Source: a virus
Virus record (IMG/VR): IMGVR_UViG_3300019458_000051
Location: 1-48,204 of that record
DNA: 48,204 bases
Direction: 5' to 3' (one strand)
Shown here: positions 5,991-13,354 of the stretch, piece by piece
Layout of the letters: the number at the start of each line of letters is the position of its first letter
Numbering within the stretch: position 1 is the first letter of the stretch
Translations under genes and position numbers: made by a program
The notes under the pieces: model-generated
What the model saw: the letters and a program-made list of their open reading frames with translations, nothing else
Databases searched by the model: none
What the model was told of the DNA's origin: nothing

Positions 5991-7181
5991 TTAGCTCCAC
6001 TCTTCTCTACGGTACACGCCCAGACCCTCGTCCGACACACCGAACGGAGACGAGAATCCGGCGGACTTGTCATCCTTCTTTTCACCCCTCGAGTACGATC
6101 CCAGCGGCTTCGGCTTGGGGGCTTCGGCCGGAGCCGGCGCTGCTGCGTCCTCATCCGCACCGCCAACGTCTATGCGCCTCACGTCGATCAGGTTGGCCGC
6201 GGCGTACATCATCGCGTCCATGATGTTGTCGTAGTACCCGTCCTTCGCCGGCTGGTCGGGCTGGGGATTCTCCCTGGTGGGACGGCGGAAGGTGTACCCA
6301 CCGTTGAAGCCGTCCCGAAGGATCTTGCAGTGCCTCTCGACGACCAGGAATGGCTGGGCGCCCTTGGGGGGCAGCCTGAGCAGGTGGCGAACCACCAGCT
6401 CCCTCGCCTTGACCGGGGCCACCCACAGGTTCAGCGGGAACCCGGCGCTGGCCCACAGGTCGTGAATCCTCCGCTCCTGACTCTCGTCCGCCACCTCCTG
6501 CGAGGTGCGGATCGCCTCCTGCCCGGCGTAGCGAAGCACCTGCCGTCCGCCCTCCCGGAGGTTGCGGAACCACGGAACGGCCGGGCCGCGGCCCTCGTCC
6601 GAGGCGCGGCGCAGGTCGGCCACGTGCTTGAGGGCCTCGGGGCTGAGCCGCTGGTCATCCATCTCCCCGATCAGCCACTCGACCACTTCCATGAACGCCC
6701 GGCCTGAGATGTCCTGCGGCATCCACTCCCGGAGAAGGAACAGCCTGGTCTTCCGTGGGTTGGCCTGCATCGCCACCGCAGCCGGGCGGCGGAAACCGAA
6801 GTCCAGGCCTATGGCGAAAGGACCAGAGCCAAGAGAGGTGAAGTCCCGGACAAAGAAGTTGTCGCCGCCGCGGGAGATGTACTCCGGGAAGAAAGGGGAC
6901 TGGGTGCTCATGCTCCAGTTGCGGAGGAACTCCCTCTGGAACCGTGCCATACCTATGGTGGCGATCATCTCGAGCGCCCACTGCTCGTCCTTCCTGGGGT
7001 CGGCCCAGAAGTCCAGCTCCGTCACGTGCCACTTCGACATGGGGGTGACGCGGCCACGGAATCCATCGTTCTGTCCGAAGTCCGCGGGGAGCGCCTTCAG
7101 GAAGGACTCCCGCTCGTCCTTGGGCAGGTCGTACTGCGACTTATGGCTCAGCTTGGAGCCGTGCGGACGGTGTGGGGTCAC
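5991..7181 (-). CDS. Large terminase, nuclease half
   Basis: Large terminases pump DNA into capsids and cut it. This 396-aa product lacks an ATPase and resembles the C-terminal part: an ERKFxQEF-like segment (IGMARFQREFLRNW, about 76-89), then the RNase H-like nuclease starting AIGLDFGF (Asp127) and the late acidic motif DGYYDNIMDAMMYA (Asp318, Asp322). The last 60 residues are a charged, Pro/Ala-rich tail. GTG 7181 abuts the stop of the intervening zinc-ribbon gene. The ATPase half is at 7355-8077. The two would have to assemble, unless the split reflects an assembly error. Confidence 0.8.
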   Translation of the reverse strand: MTPHRPHGSKLSHKSQYDLPKDERESFLKALPADFGQNDGFRGRVTPMSKWHVTELDFWADPRKDEQWALEMIATIGMARFQREFLRNWSMSTQSPFFPEYISRGGDNFFVRDFTSLGSGPFAIGLDFGFRRPAAVAMQANPRKTRLFLLREWMPQDISGRAFMEVVEWLIGEMDDQRLSPEALKHVADLRRASDEGRGPAVPWFRNLREGGRQVLRYAGQEAIRTSQEVADESQERRIHDLWASAGFPLNLWVAPVKARELVVRHLLRLPPKGAQPFLVVERHCKILRDGFNGGYTFRRPTRENPQPDQPAKDGYYDNIMDAMMYAAANLIDVRRIDVGGADEDAAAPAPAEAPKPKPLGSYSRGEKKDDKSAGFSSPFGVSDEGLGVYRREEWS

Positions 7182-7358
7182 TCAGTCCCTCGAGACGTGG
7201 CCGAACGGATTCTCCGCTGCGGAGGCGTGGAACTTCTCCCGTCGCGCGTCGTTCTGGAACCTGCCGAAGTGCCAGCCGTACCCGATCTGCCTCTCGTGTG
7301 GGCAGTAGGGCCAGTCGCCTATGGCGACCTCCTTGCCGCACTTCTCGCACCTTGTCAA
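7182..7358 (-). CDS. Small zinc-ribbon protein between the terminase halves
   Basis: TTG 7358 overlaps the TGA of the ATPase half (TTGA). The 58-aa product starts TRCEKCGKEV and has YCPHERQIG, so Cys4, Cys7, Cys19 and His21 could bind zinc; the rest is Arg- and Phe-rich. The coding signal is clear from the conserved pattern and exact packing: the stop at 7182-7184 abuts the GTG of the nuclease half. It may be an independent protein that bridges the halves, or an insertion that split a single terminase gene. Confidence 0.65.
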   Translation of the reverse strand: MTRCEKCGKEVAIGDWPYCPHERQIGYGWHFGRFQNDARREKFHASAAENPFGHVSRD

Positions 7359-8077
7359 GAAACCTCCTGCCCCTCAGTCAAGATCGAATTCATGTAGCGC
7401 GAGCCCTCGCTGCCAGTCTCCGGGGTGCTGACCAGGATCATCTGCTTCGTCATTGGCGCGAGGGCGGCGACGATCTCTCTCAAGTACGGCTGGCGGGCGG
7501 CCTCGTCGACAACCGCGATAGAGGCTTGATCCCCACGCGCCGCCCTGTCCTGTATGTTTTCCCCGGTACACCTGATCGACGATCCCGTTCGCCCGTAGTA
7601 CAGAGTGGCGAACTTTTTCCGCTCGTCGACCTGGGCCCACGCGGCGAACCAGGCGGGCCAGTTTTGATGCACGATCCCGAGGCGATCGAAGAGCATCTCT
7701 TCCGCTTCCTGATGGGTGGCCTTGTTCAGCAGGCACCGGCGGTGCGGCTTCGTGAGACACACGAAGTCCATCCACAGCAGCACCATCCAGCTCACCATCA
7801 ACTGTCGCGGCTTGTCCACGATCTCCTTCCGGTAGTTCTGGGAGAACCTCTTGAGCAGGTGGAGCAGGTACGGCCACTTCGGGAGGGCCTTGATCGGGTT
7901 GTCGTCGTCGTGCGTGTCCTTCGTCTTCACGATTGGGTCGCCCGTCTCCGGGTCTTCGCCCCAGAAGTAGAGCATGGGATTCGTATGTATGTCCGCCAGG
8001 AATTTCTCCCGGCCGGGCGTAAGGTCCCCGTCGCCCACCCCTGACGTCGATCGCCCTTCTTCCCACAGGCCGCTCAC
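7355..8077 (-). CDS. Large terminase, ATPase half
   Basis: This is the ATP-hydrolysing motor domain. A deviant Walker A is seen in KPRQLMVSW (residues 89-97), as in many terminases with K(A/S)RQxGxS. Walker B is SIAVVDEAA (186-194, with Asp191-Glu192), and the coupling motif is ILVSTPE (214-220). The frame stops soon after the coupling motif at residue 240, where intact terminases continue into the nuclease. GTG 8077 is supported by a GTGA overlap, although the frame ending there has no clear start codon. The nuclease half begins 174 bases downstream. Confidence 0.85.
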   Translation of the reverse strand: MSGLWEEGRSTSGVGDGDLTPGREKFLADIHTNPMLYFWGEDPETGDPIVKTKDTHDDDNPIKALPKWPYLLHLLKRFSQNYRKEIVDKPRQLMVSWMVLLWMDFVCLTKPHRRCLLNKATHQEAEEMLFDRLGIVHQNWPAWFAAWAQVDERKKFATLYYGRTGSSIRCTGENIQDRAARGDQASIAVVDEAARQPYLREIVAALAPMTKQMILVSTPETGSEGSRYMNSILTEGQEVS

Positions 8078-8129
8078 TCTCTCACCGAGGCCACGAAGTC
8101 GTTGTACGCAAGCTCGTTACAGCAGGGCT

Positions 8130-8468
8130 CTACGCCGGCTTGGTGGCAGACGCCGCAGTGCGTGGCTCCACCTTGAGCATCGGGGCCACGACCTTTTGGA
8201 ACCCTTCGGCGGCGCGCCGAACGTCGTCGAGGTCCTGGGCGTTCCTGGCCTTGTACGCCAGGATCGCCGCCTGCGTCATGGTCTCTTTCCTGATCCAATC
8301 TCGCCTCTCTTCCGGGTTCCTGAGCAGCCTCCCGACCACCTGGCGAATCGCCCGCTCGGCGTCCCCGCCGACGGTGGACATGGCCGCGAAACCGGTGCCG
8401 CGGATCAGCTCGGCCTGAGACTGCTCCGGCTCGGCCTCAGAACTCTCGGACTTCGGGCTTTCGGACAC
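8130..8468 (-). CDS. Hypothetical protein, possible small terminase
   Basis: GTG 8468. The 112-aa protein has a Ser/Glu-rich disordered N-terminus (about 1-20), then long charged helices (AERAIRQVVGRLLRNPEERR) and an Ala/Lys-rich end. Small terminases are often short helical proteins encoded just before the large subunit, so position suggests that role, but there is no clear helix-turn-helix. It overlaps the resolvase gene by 32 bases. A 53-base gap separates it from the ATPase half. Confidence 0.5.
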   Translation of the reverse strand: MSESPKSESSEAEPEQSQAELIRGTGFAAMSTVGGDAERAIRQVVGRLLRNPEERRDWIRKETMTQAAILAYKARNAQDLDDVRRAAEGFQKVVAPMLKVEPRTAASATKPA

Positions 8469-8727
8469 GGTCCCTCCAGCGTATCAGAACCTTGCTGGCG
8501 TTCGTCGGCGCCCGGAACTGGCGGATCGCTTCCTCGTCGGCCGGGGACAGGCTGGCCTTCCCGGACTTCACCTGGGCCAGCACTATACCAGCCGGAGAGA
8601 TCCCGATCACGTCGAAAAGGCCGTGGCTGCCGGCCATTCGGAAGGCCACGTACCCGACCGACTCGAGCAGCTCCATAGTGCGTCGCTCGAGCCGGTAGCC
8701 CTTGCGGTACTGCCCTCCTGGCTTCAT
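8437..8727 (-). CDS. Hjc-like Holliday junction resolvase / PD-(D/E)XK nuclease
   Basis: The 96-aa protein has the layout of archaeal-type Hjc resolvases: GYRLERR (Glu14) in helix 1, RMAGSHGLFDVIG (Asp39), and LAQVKSGK in place of the usual ExK (Gln52, Lys54). Such enzymes cut branched DNA made by recombination or before packaging. The Gln for Glu change occurs in some phage members of the superfamily but should be tested. ATG 8727 overlaps the stop of the Sak4-like gene (ATGA), placing it in the recombination cluster. Confidence 0.75.
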   Translation of the reverse strand: MKPGGQYRKGYRLERRTMELLESVGYVAFRMAGSHGLFDVIGISPAGIVLAQVKSGKASLSPADEEAIRQFRAPTNASKVLIRWRDRVRKPEVREF

Positions 8728-9674
8728 TGGCCGTTCAGGGCCTTGAGGCCGTCGAGAGCGGACGTCAGAGACGCCAGCTCGGCCTCGGTCAGGTTCCCCG
8801 GCACCCTGTGTCCGGCCTGGGACATCACCAGGTCCAGGAAGGCGCCCTTGTCCAGGCCGGCCGACTTCGCCATCACGATCAGGCCCTGGAGCTGCGAGGC
8901 CGTGATCTTTGCCGCGGCGGGAGGCGGTGGCGGGGACGGCTCGAGCAGCTCTCCCTTGCCGGCGAGCAGGAACTCCCGGAGCTTGGCCCCGTGGGCGACG
9001 TCTGGGACGAAGACCTGGCCGTCGAAAAGGGCCGTCCGGTCCTTGGTCACCCGCGCCTTGTGGGACTCCTGGTCGAGCTGGAACTCGATCTGGAACTCGT
9101 ACTCCGTACCGGGCCGCTGGATCGGAGCCAGGCCGACCTTACGGGGCTCCGTGAACCCCTTCTCGTTCTTCTCGACCACCCACTCCACCTTCTGACGCAT
9201 GGTCACGATCAGGTGGGCCCTGACGGCGAGCAGGCGCTGTATGAATCGGTTCTGGAGCGGGGTCCCCTTCTTCCATGCGGCGAACCCTTCCTTCCCGCCG
9301 CGGCTGGTCTGCTGGGAGTCGACCCACTCTAGCAGTCCGCCCTCGCCGGCCCAGGCGAAGCTCACCTGGTCGACGACCAGGGCCCTTCGGTCCAGGGGCA
9401 CGTCACCGAACCCCTTCTCGGCCGCGTCGATCGCGTCGATGTACCTCTCGATGGTGTACGGCGCCGGAAGCGAGACCACACCGAAGCCGCCCGCAAGACC
9501 CTCGTACATGTCCGCGGAGTCTTCGGTGTCGACGACGATGATGCTCCCGTCCGGGCCCGCCAAGCCTCGGGCGAACTTGATCGAAGAGTACGTCTTCCCG
9601 CCCCCGCTAGGGCCGATGACCGAAACCCTGGCCAGGACCCGCTTCCGCGCTGCCGGCCTTACCTCGAACCCCAT
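8724..9674 (-). CDS. Sak4-like RecA-fold ATPase (single-strand annealing)
   Basis: This is a RecA-core NTPase of the phage Sak4 type: Walker A GPSGGGKT at 21-28, a VVDTED segment near 47-52 and Walker B RALVVDQ at 97-103. Family members anneal or pair single strands with help from SSB. The C-terminus has a Pro-rich linker (SPPPPPAAA) and a small helical domain. ATG 9674 is preferred because GAGGAGG is 7 bases upstream; GTG 9680 is too close. It overlaps the stop of the YqaJ-like exonuclease (TAATG), a classic exonuclease-annealase pair. Confidence 0.8.
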   Translation of the reverse strand: MGFEVRPAARKRVLARVSVIGPSGGGKTYSSIKFARGLAGPDGSIIVVDTEDSADMYEGLAGGFGVVSLPAPYTIERYIDAIDAAEKGFGDVPLDRRALVVDQVSFAWAGEGGLLEWVDSQQTSRGGKEGFAAWKKGTPLQNRFIQRLLAVRAHLIVTMRQKVEWVVEKNEKGFTEPRKVGLAPIQRPGTEYEFQIEFQLDQESHKARVTKDRTALFDGQVFVPDVAHGAKLREFLLAGKGELLEPSPPPPPAAAKITASQLQGLIVMAKSAGLDKGAFLDLVMSQAGHRVPGNLTEAELASLTSALDGLKALNGQ

Positions 9675-10564
9675 TACCACACCTCCTCGTCCTTGATCCC
9701 GTAGACCCGCATCTGTCTGTAGGGTCGGTCCCCCTTGGTCATTTTCCAGGTCACCCTCACGCCATCGACGTCGTCCACCACGGCCGTCTCCGCCGCCCCC
9801 ATGGCGTACTTGATGTTGGCCTCGATCAGATCCAGCTCGTCGGAGAGCTGCTTCTTCTGAGAGATCAGCTTCTTCCTCTGCTGGAGCAGCTCGAGGTACG
9901 ATCCGTCCAAGGTCACAGCCGGCTTGGACGCATCCCCAAGGTATCGGTACAGCGCCGTGATCCCGGCGTTGTCGCCAGGAAAGCTCGGCGGAGGGGGCTG
10001 GTCACACTTGAGGTAGTCGAAAAAGGCGCTCGAGTGCAGTGCGATCTCGCTCTGAAGCTCTTCGTCCGGCAGAACGTCGAACAGCTTCAGATCCACGCCC
10101 TGCTCGCACACGGCCAGGACCGCACCGGGGGCCTCGGTCACCATGAGCTGCGCCTGGACCTGGTACAGCCACCCGTGGGGAAGGTGCTCGAGCTCGGTCA
10201 CGTAGTGACCGTGAAGCTTGGCCTCGACGATCCTTCCGTCCTCGGCTATGCCGTCCAGGGAGGTGGCCAACCAGGGCCTAGATTCCGACTTGTGGAGCAG
10301 GTACGGATCGACCGCCTCCACCTTCATCCCGAGCGAGAGGGCCGCCTCTGCCAGGATGCCGTCCTGGAACGCCCGCCCCAGGCGCATCCTGGTGGTCGGC
10401 TCGTCCTCCTTGACCAGGCCCTTCTTCAGGGACCACAGCTTGATAGGGCTCGAGCCGGAGTAGCCCTGCCCGAACAGCACCGGGACGTCGGTGCTGGTAA
10501 CGTACTTCTTCCTCTCGTCCAGCCACGCCTTGCGCTTTGCCTCGTCACCGATCAACAGGCCCAA
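9674..10564 (-). CDS. YqaJ/lambda-type exonuclease (viral recombinase)
   Basis: The sequence matches the YqaJ/lambda exonuclease family of PD-(D/E)XK nucleases: TSTDVPVLFG (23-32) with the following SPIKLW, GRAFQDGI (63-70), SLDG with Asp104, EAKLHG giving Glu114 and Lys116, and a QVQAQL helix (135-140). These enzymes resect double-strand ends 5' to 3' to make tails for the annealing protein encoded next. A coiled-coil-like segment lies near 225-250. TTG 10564 has GGGGGT upstream. Its product probably works with the Sak4-like protein and SSB. Confidence 0.85.
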   Translation of the reverse strand: MGLLIGDEAKRKAWLDERKKYVTSTDVPVLFGQGYSGSSPIKLWSLKKGLVKEDEPTTRMRLGRAFQDGILAEAALSLGMKVEAVDPYLLHKSESRPWLATSLDGIAEDGRIVEAKLHGHYVTELEHLPHGWLYQVQAQLMVTEAPGAVLAVCEQGVDLKLFDVLPDEELQSEIALHSSAFFDYLKCDQPPPPSFPGDNAGITALYRYLGDASKPAVTLDGSYLELLQQRKKLISQKKQLSDELDLIEANIKYAMGAAETAVVDDVDGVRVTWKMTKGDRPYRQMRVYGIKDEEVW

Positions 10565-10574
10565 TCCGCACCCC

Positions 10575-10769
10575 CTAGCAGTTCTTGTGCTTCCGGTAGA
10601 AGCCGTCCGCGGCAGCGTAGAAGTCGCTCTCCCTGTCTGGGCTTAGAAGCGGCACCTCGGTAGCCGTGTCGTCACTCTTTTGACACCTCTCGCAGAGCCA
10701 GGTAGACGGGGGTAGCAGCACTATGTGAGGGGTCGCGGCAACCCCCGGCTTCTTCTTCACCATGTCCAC
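10575..10769 (-). CDS. Small zinc-finger-like protein, 64 aa, paralogue of upstream gene
   Basis: The product shares a pattern with the gene just upstream (10757-10978): TW(L/A)CE.C near the middle, then a P...PER/DRE segment and a final helix ending (H)(K/R)NC. WLCERC and the final KNC give three candidate ligands plus a His, so one zinc may be bound. GTG 10769 and ATG 10763 are both possible starts; neither has a strong ribosome site, and translation is probably coupled to the upstream gene. A local duplication explains the pair. Confidence 0.55.
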   Translation of the reverse strand: MDMVKKKPGVAATPHIVLLPPSTWLCERCQKSDDTATEVPLLSPDRESDFYAAADGFYRKHKNC

Positions 10770-10978
10770 GTGCAGTTTCTGTGGCTCTCGAGGAACCCAT
10801 CCTCTAGACGGCCTAGGGCCACCCCCCGTTCCGGGTTGAACTCAGGAAGGTCGTCTCCGATCTTCATGATGCCACCGCAGTTTTCGCAGGCCCAGGTCTT
10901 CTTGTCCGGCTGCACCACGTGCATGGCCCCTACGCGCCGAGACAGCGGAAGCTTTTTCTTTTTCTTTCTCTTGCTCAC
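10757..10978 (-). CDS. Small zinc-finger-like protein with poly-Lys N-terminus, 73 aa
   Basis: GTG 10978 overlaps the previous stop (GTGA). The N-terminus is very basic (SKRKKKKKLPLSRR), followed by WACENCGG and a C-terminal HRNC, so a zinc site is likely, with nucleic-acid contact plausible. It is paralogous to the next gene at 10575-10769. No wider family is recognised. Confidence 0.6.
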   Translation of the reverse strand: MSKRKKKKKLPLSRRVGAMHVVQPDKKTWACENCGGIMKIGDDLPEFNPERGVALGRLEDGFLESHRNCTWTW

Positions 10979-11196
10979 GGCTGCCACGAGTGGGGGCCCT
11001 CGTGGCCCAGGTCGAGGGTGCAGACCTCGTCGTTTGATGCGGGCACGACGAGGCACTGCTCGTCGGTGATCCGGTCCAGCCGGTAGTCCTTGTCGTGGCG
11101 GGCCAGGTAGCGGTTGACGGCCCCCTCGACCCACGCCCTGTGCTCCCGCACGGGCTGAGCGCCCTTGTGGCCCAAAATGGCATCGTCCTGCTTCAT
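10975..11196 (-). CDS. Small Cys/His protein (GHEGPH type), 73 aa
   Basis: ATG 11196 follows GAGGTGG. A helical N-terminus with WVEGAVNRYLARH is followed by CLV, VCTLDLGHEGPHSW, the Cys...GHEGPH pattern common in small actinophage-like zinc-binding proteins. It is the first gene after the conserved promoter at 11214-11241, with a leader of about 11 bases. Function unknown. Confidence 0.65.
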   Translation of the reverse strand: MKQDDAILGHKGAQPVREHRAWVEGAVNRYLARHDKDYRLDRITDEQCLVVPASNDEVCTLDLGHEGPHSWQP

Positions 11197-11213
11197 TCGA
11201 CCACCTCGACGAC

Positions 11214-11241
11214 ATTATAACACTGGCCGTTTCAGCCAGTG
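11214..11241 (-). promoter_or_regulatory. Conserved promoter element, copy 1
   Basis: Read on the minus strand it is CACTGGCTGAAACGGCCAG then TGTTATAAT. The TATAAT -10 box is at 11219-11214. CACTGGC and GCCAGTG form a 7-bp inverted repeat around TGAAACG. A partial direct repeat CTGAAGC precedes it by 12 bases. It drives 10975-11196 and the recombination, terminase and lysis genes. No T-run follows the inverted repeat, so a terminator is unlikely. Confidence 0.75.
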
Positions 11242-11243
11242 CT

Positions 11244-12365
11244 TCAGAACCCCATCCGCATCCCAATCCTCATGGTCCGGTGGGTCGCCGCCCCGGTACC
11301 GAAGAAGTTGGGTGGCACGTGCTGGGCCCTGGCCCTCAGTTTTAGGTTACCAAGGGTAACGTCAGCCGTGGCCAGGCTCACGTGGTAGGCCAGACTCGAG
11401 AGCCCAACCCCCTCCAGGGTAACGCTCAGGCTGGCCTCGAGGTTGTGCAGGGCCTCGGCCTGGAGCCCCACCCCATACAGGGTGACGTCCAGGTCCGCCG
11501 ACCGATCGTGGAACGCAAGCGCCTCAACGGTGACGCCGTCCAGGGTAGACCCCAGGGCGGCCTCAACCGAGACCGCGGCGGTCGCGGAAAGGCTGACCAC
11601 GTCCAGGTTGGACCCAAGGGTTGCCCACACCTCAACCGAGGCTTGCCCACCCAGCGATGCCCCGCCCAGCGTCACGTTCAGGGTGGCGAGCCGCGGGTTC
11701 CTCACGGAGATGGTCATGGTGACCGTTCCGCCCGGACTCACGTTGTCGCTGAAGGACCCTGGGTCCGTGCTCCCGCCGCTCTGGCCCAGAAGCTCTCTCG
11801 TGGCTACAGCGAGGTGCGTCAGGTGTGTCCCGCTGGGACCCTGGGCCTGCATCGTGTAGTTGGTAGGGGCCCCGGCCGAGGTGGCATTCGCGCTTCCAAC
11901 GTACCATGCCGCAACAGCAAAGACCAGAACATCACCATTGAGGCCGCCGAGGTTGGGCGGATTGGGTGTGGAGGAGTTGGTGGAGCTGCTCGACGCCACC
12001 AGTACCGGATCGCTGAAGGTGGGAGCCTGAAGGACTACGATGCCGGCACACGTCTCTCCAGGGTTGGCTCCAGACACCGTGTACGGGGTGTAGGGCTGGG
12101 CCCCGGCCAACGCTGCCAGCATCCTGGCTACGGACAGGCGCCCGCCAGTGAAGGTTGGGCCCATGCCCTCGCTGTAGGTGTTGGAGGATACCTGTGTGAA
12201 TCCGGGAAGTATTGAGTGGGACGGAGGGGTTCCGGGGAGCCCTGAAGACTGGGACCAGACGAACACGAACACCTGGTCCCCGACCTGGGTGGAGGCCGGG
12301 GACGTAGCGGTGCCCGAGTCGCTGAACGCTGGGTTGGTTGCCCCGCGAATCGAGGGAGCAGACAC
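11244..12365 (-). CDS. Adhesin-like virion protein with 21-residue repeats
   Basis: The 373-aa protein starts with a beta-rich domain (1-225; SAPSIRGATNPAFSDSG is typical of phage tail or glycan-binding proteins). From residue 227 to about 350 it has six units of exactly 21 residues with the pattern AxLxVTLxGVxLxAxA, corresponding to 63-bp degenerate repeats at about 11316-11687. Regular V/L spacing suggests a beta-solenoid, common in fibers and spikes. The end is short and basic. GTG 12365 has AGGGCGGGG upstream. Receptor binding is inferred from architecture. Confidence 0.6.
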   Translation of the reverse strand: MSAPSIRGATNPAFSDSGTATSPASTQVGDQVFVFVWSQSSGLPGTPPSHSILPGFTQVSSNTYSEGMGPTFTGGRLSVARMLAALAGAQPYTPYTVSGANPGETCAGIVVLQAPTFSDPVLVASSSSTNSSTPNPPNLGGLNGDVLVFAVAAWYVGSANATSAGAPTNYTMQAQGPSGTHLTHLAVATRELLGQSGGSTDPGSFSDNVSPGGTVTMTISVRNPRLATLNVTLGGASLGGQASVEVWATLGSNLDVVSLSATAAVSVEAALGSTLDGVTVEALAFHDRSADLDVTLYGVGLQAEALHNLEASLSVTLEGVGLSSLAYHVSLATADVTLGNLKLRARAQHVPPNFFGTGAATHRTMRIGMRMGF

Positions 12366-12375
12366 TGCCCCGCCC

Positions 12376-12786
12376 TTACGGGTTGCCTTCGGTCAGCGTG
12401 AACTGGGCGATGGTAATGGTCTGGCCGGACACGATCGAGCTATTGTCGATCAGCATGTCCCCTGACCCCACACCGATCGTGCCCTGGGCGAAACAGGTCG
12501 TCTCGTCCTTCGTCACCTGGGAGTTGTACATCCGGAAGTGTCCGGCCGTCCCGGTGGCGGTGGCCACGCCCGACCACGTCCCGGCCTTCGCCTTCTGCCC
12601 ACCGGAAGCGTTGTTCATCCAGTCCGCGGGAAGGTCCATGGTGACCAGGACAGTTCCCGATCCCGGCGTCGCGGTGCTGGCCGGCGGAGGGCCCGTCCTC
12701 ATCTCCAGCGAAGGCGTAACCAGGTTCGTCGTCTCGAACTGGTCCAGCCTCGCGTTGCGGGTCGCAGCGTTCATCTGAAAGGCCAT
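12376..12786 (-). CDS. Phage virion-associated protein, 136 aa
   Basis: The start MAFQMNAATRNARLDQFET and the later WMNNASGGQKAKAGTWSG, GHFRMYNSQ and QTITIAQFT resemble a beta-sandwich protein family often encoded near head or tail-spike genes in phages. Its exact place in the particle is not known. ATG 12786 lies one base after the stop of the next upstream gene. It is located between spike-base and adhesin genes. Confidence 0.65.
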   Translation of the reverse strand: MAFQMNAATRNARLDQFETTNLVTPSLEMRTGPPPASTATPGSGTVLVTMDLPADWMNNASGGQKAKAGTWSGVATATGTAGHFRMYNSQVTKDETTCFAQGTIGVGSGDMLIDNSSIVSGQTITIAQFTLTEGNP

Positions 12787-12787
12787 G

Positions 12788-12937
12788 TTACTTCACTCCT
12801 AAAAGGCGCTTGGCCGCGGCTAAGGCCAGCTTGATGAGCCCCGGCTTCGGGACCCGGATTGGCTTCTTTCCTCTCCTGGCTCGGATGCGGTTCGCCACCC
12901 TCACCGCGGCCAGGACGATTTCCTCGTTCGTTGCCAT
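12788..12937 (-). CDS. Small basic helical protein, 49 aa
   Basis: ATG 12937 has GGAGGGG upstream; TAA 12790-12788. The product begins MATNEEIVLAAVRVANRIR and is rich in Lys/Arg with an Ala/Leu helix at the end. Short basic proteins like this occur near portal and spike genes in many phages but have no named role. Its spacing in the operon (one base to the next start) supports it. Confidence 0.6.
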   Translation of the reverse strand: MATNEEIVLAAVRVANRIRARRGKKPIRVPKPGLIKLALAAAKRLLGVK

Positions 12938-12945
12938 CACCCCTC

Positions 12946-13206
12946 CTACGACAGCGCGACGATCTCTTCGGCGTCGGTCCCAGTTTCCAAGATCCTGGTG
13001 ACCTTCAGCGGGACCATCTCTCCGACCTGGACGTTCGGGACGATCCCAACGTCCCCGGCGATCGTCACCACCGCCACGTCGCCAGAGACCCCGACCCTGA
13101 ACCCGTTCGTGACGAAGGGCAGGTCTTCAGTGTCGCTGGGCGTCACGTTGACCAGCCGGCGCCCAGGCCAGCCCTCACTGTTGGTGACCTCTCGAGCGTT
13201 CGCCAT
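12946..13206 (-). CDS. Spike base protein, RCAP_Rcc01079-like
   Basis: The 86-aa protein shows the pattern of small phage/GTA spike base proteins: VNVTPSDTEDLPFVTNGFRV, then GDVAVVTIAGD and a C-terminal RILETGTDAEEIVALS. In gene-transfer agents this family sits at the base of head spikes; here the name is by sequence pattern. ATG 13206 overlaps the preceding zinc-ribbon frame by 32 bases. Neighbouring adhesin-like genes fit a spike complex. Confidence 0.7.
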   Translation of the reverse strand: MANAREVTNSEGWPGRRLVNVTPSDTEDLPFVTNGFRVGVSGDVAVVTIAGDVGIVPNVQVGEMVPLKVTRILETGTDAEEIVALS

Positions 13207-13345
13207 CGCTTACCTCTAACCTGTTATCGTAGAAAGACTTCAGCCAAGCTGAGCACCCAGGGCACAGCGACTCCCCCCATGCCCTGTCCCATACCATCGG
13301 GAATATCGCCCGACCGCACACGCCGCACAGGGGTGTGCATCCCAC
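13175..13345 (-). CDS. Small zinc-ribbon protein, 56 aa
   Basis: GTG 13345 has GTGAGG upstream. The frame encodes PLCGVCGRAIFP then SLCPGCSAWLKSFY, two Cys pairs 18 residues apart, which is a convincing zinc ribbon despite the short length. The end overlaps the spike base gene by 32 bases. It is in the same frame as the portal, after the portal stop. Function unknown. Confidence 0.5.
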   Translation of the reverse strand: MGCTPLCGVCGRAIFPMVWDRAWGESLCPGCSAWLKSFYDNRLEVSDGERSRGHQQ

Positions 13346-13354
13346 AATGGAGCC

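Noticed and set aside
8074-8298. Minus-strand frame with HCGVCHQ and CCNELA that ends in a GTGA overlap with the terminase start
   Set aside because: No start codon is near, most of it is out of frame with the gene at 8130-8468, and composition upstream looks like a shadow frame. A frameshifted extension is not excluded.
11222-11242. CACTGGC/GCCAGTG inverted repeat as terminator
   Set aside because: No T-run, and it is part of the conserved promoter family whose other copies lack the full symmetry.
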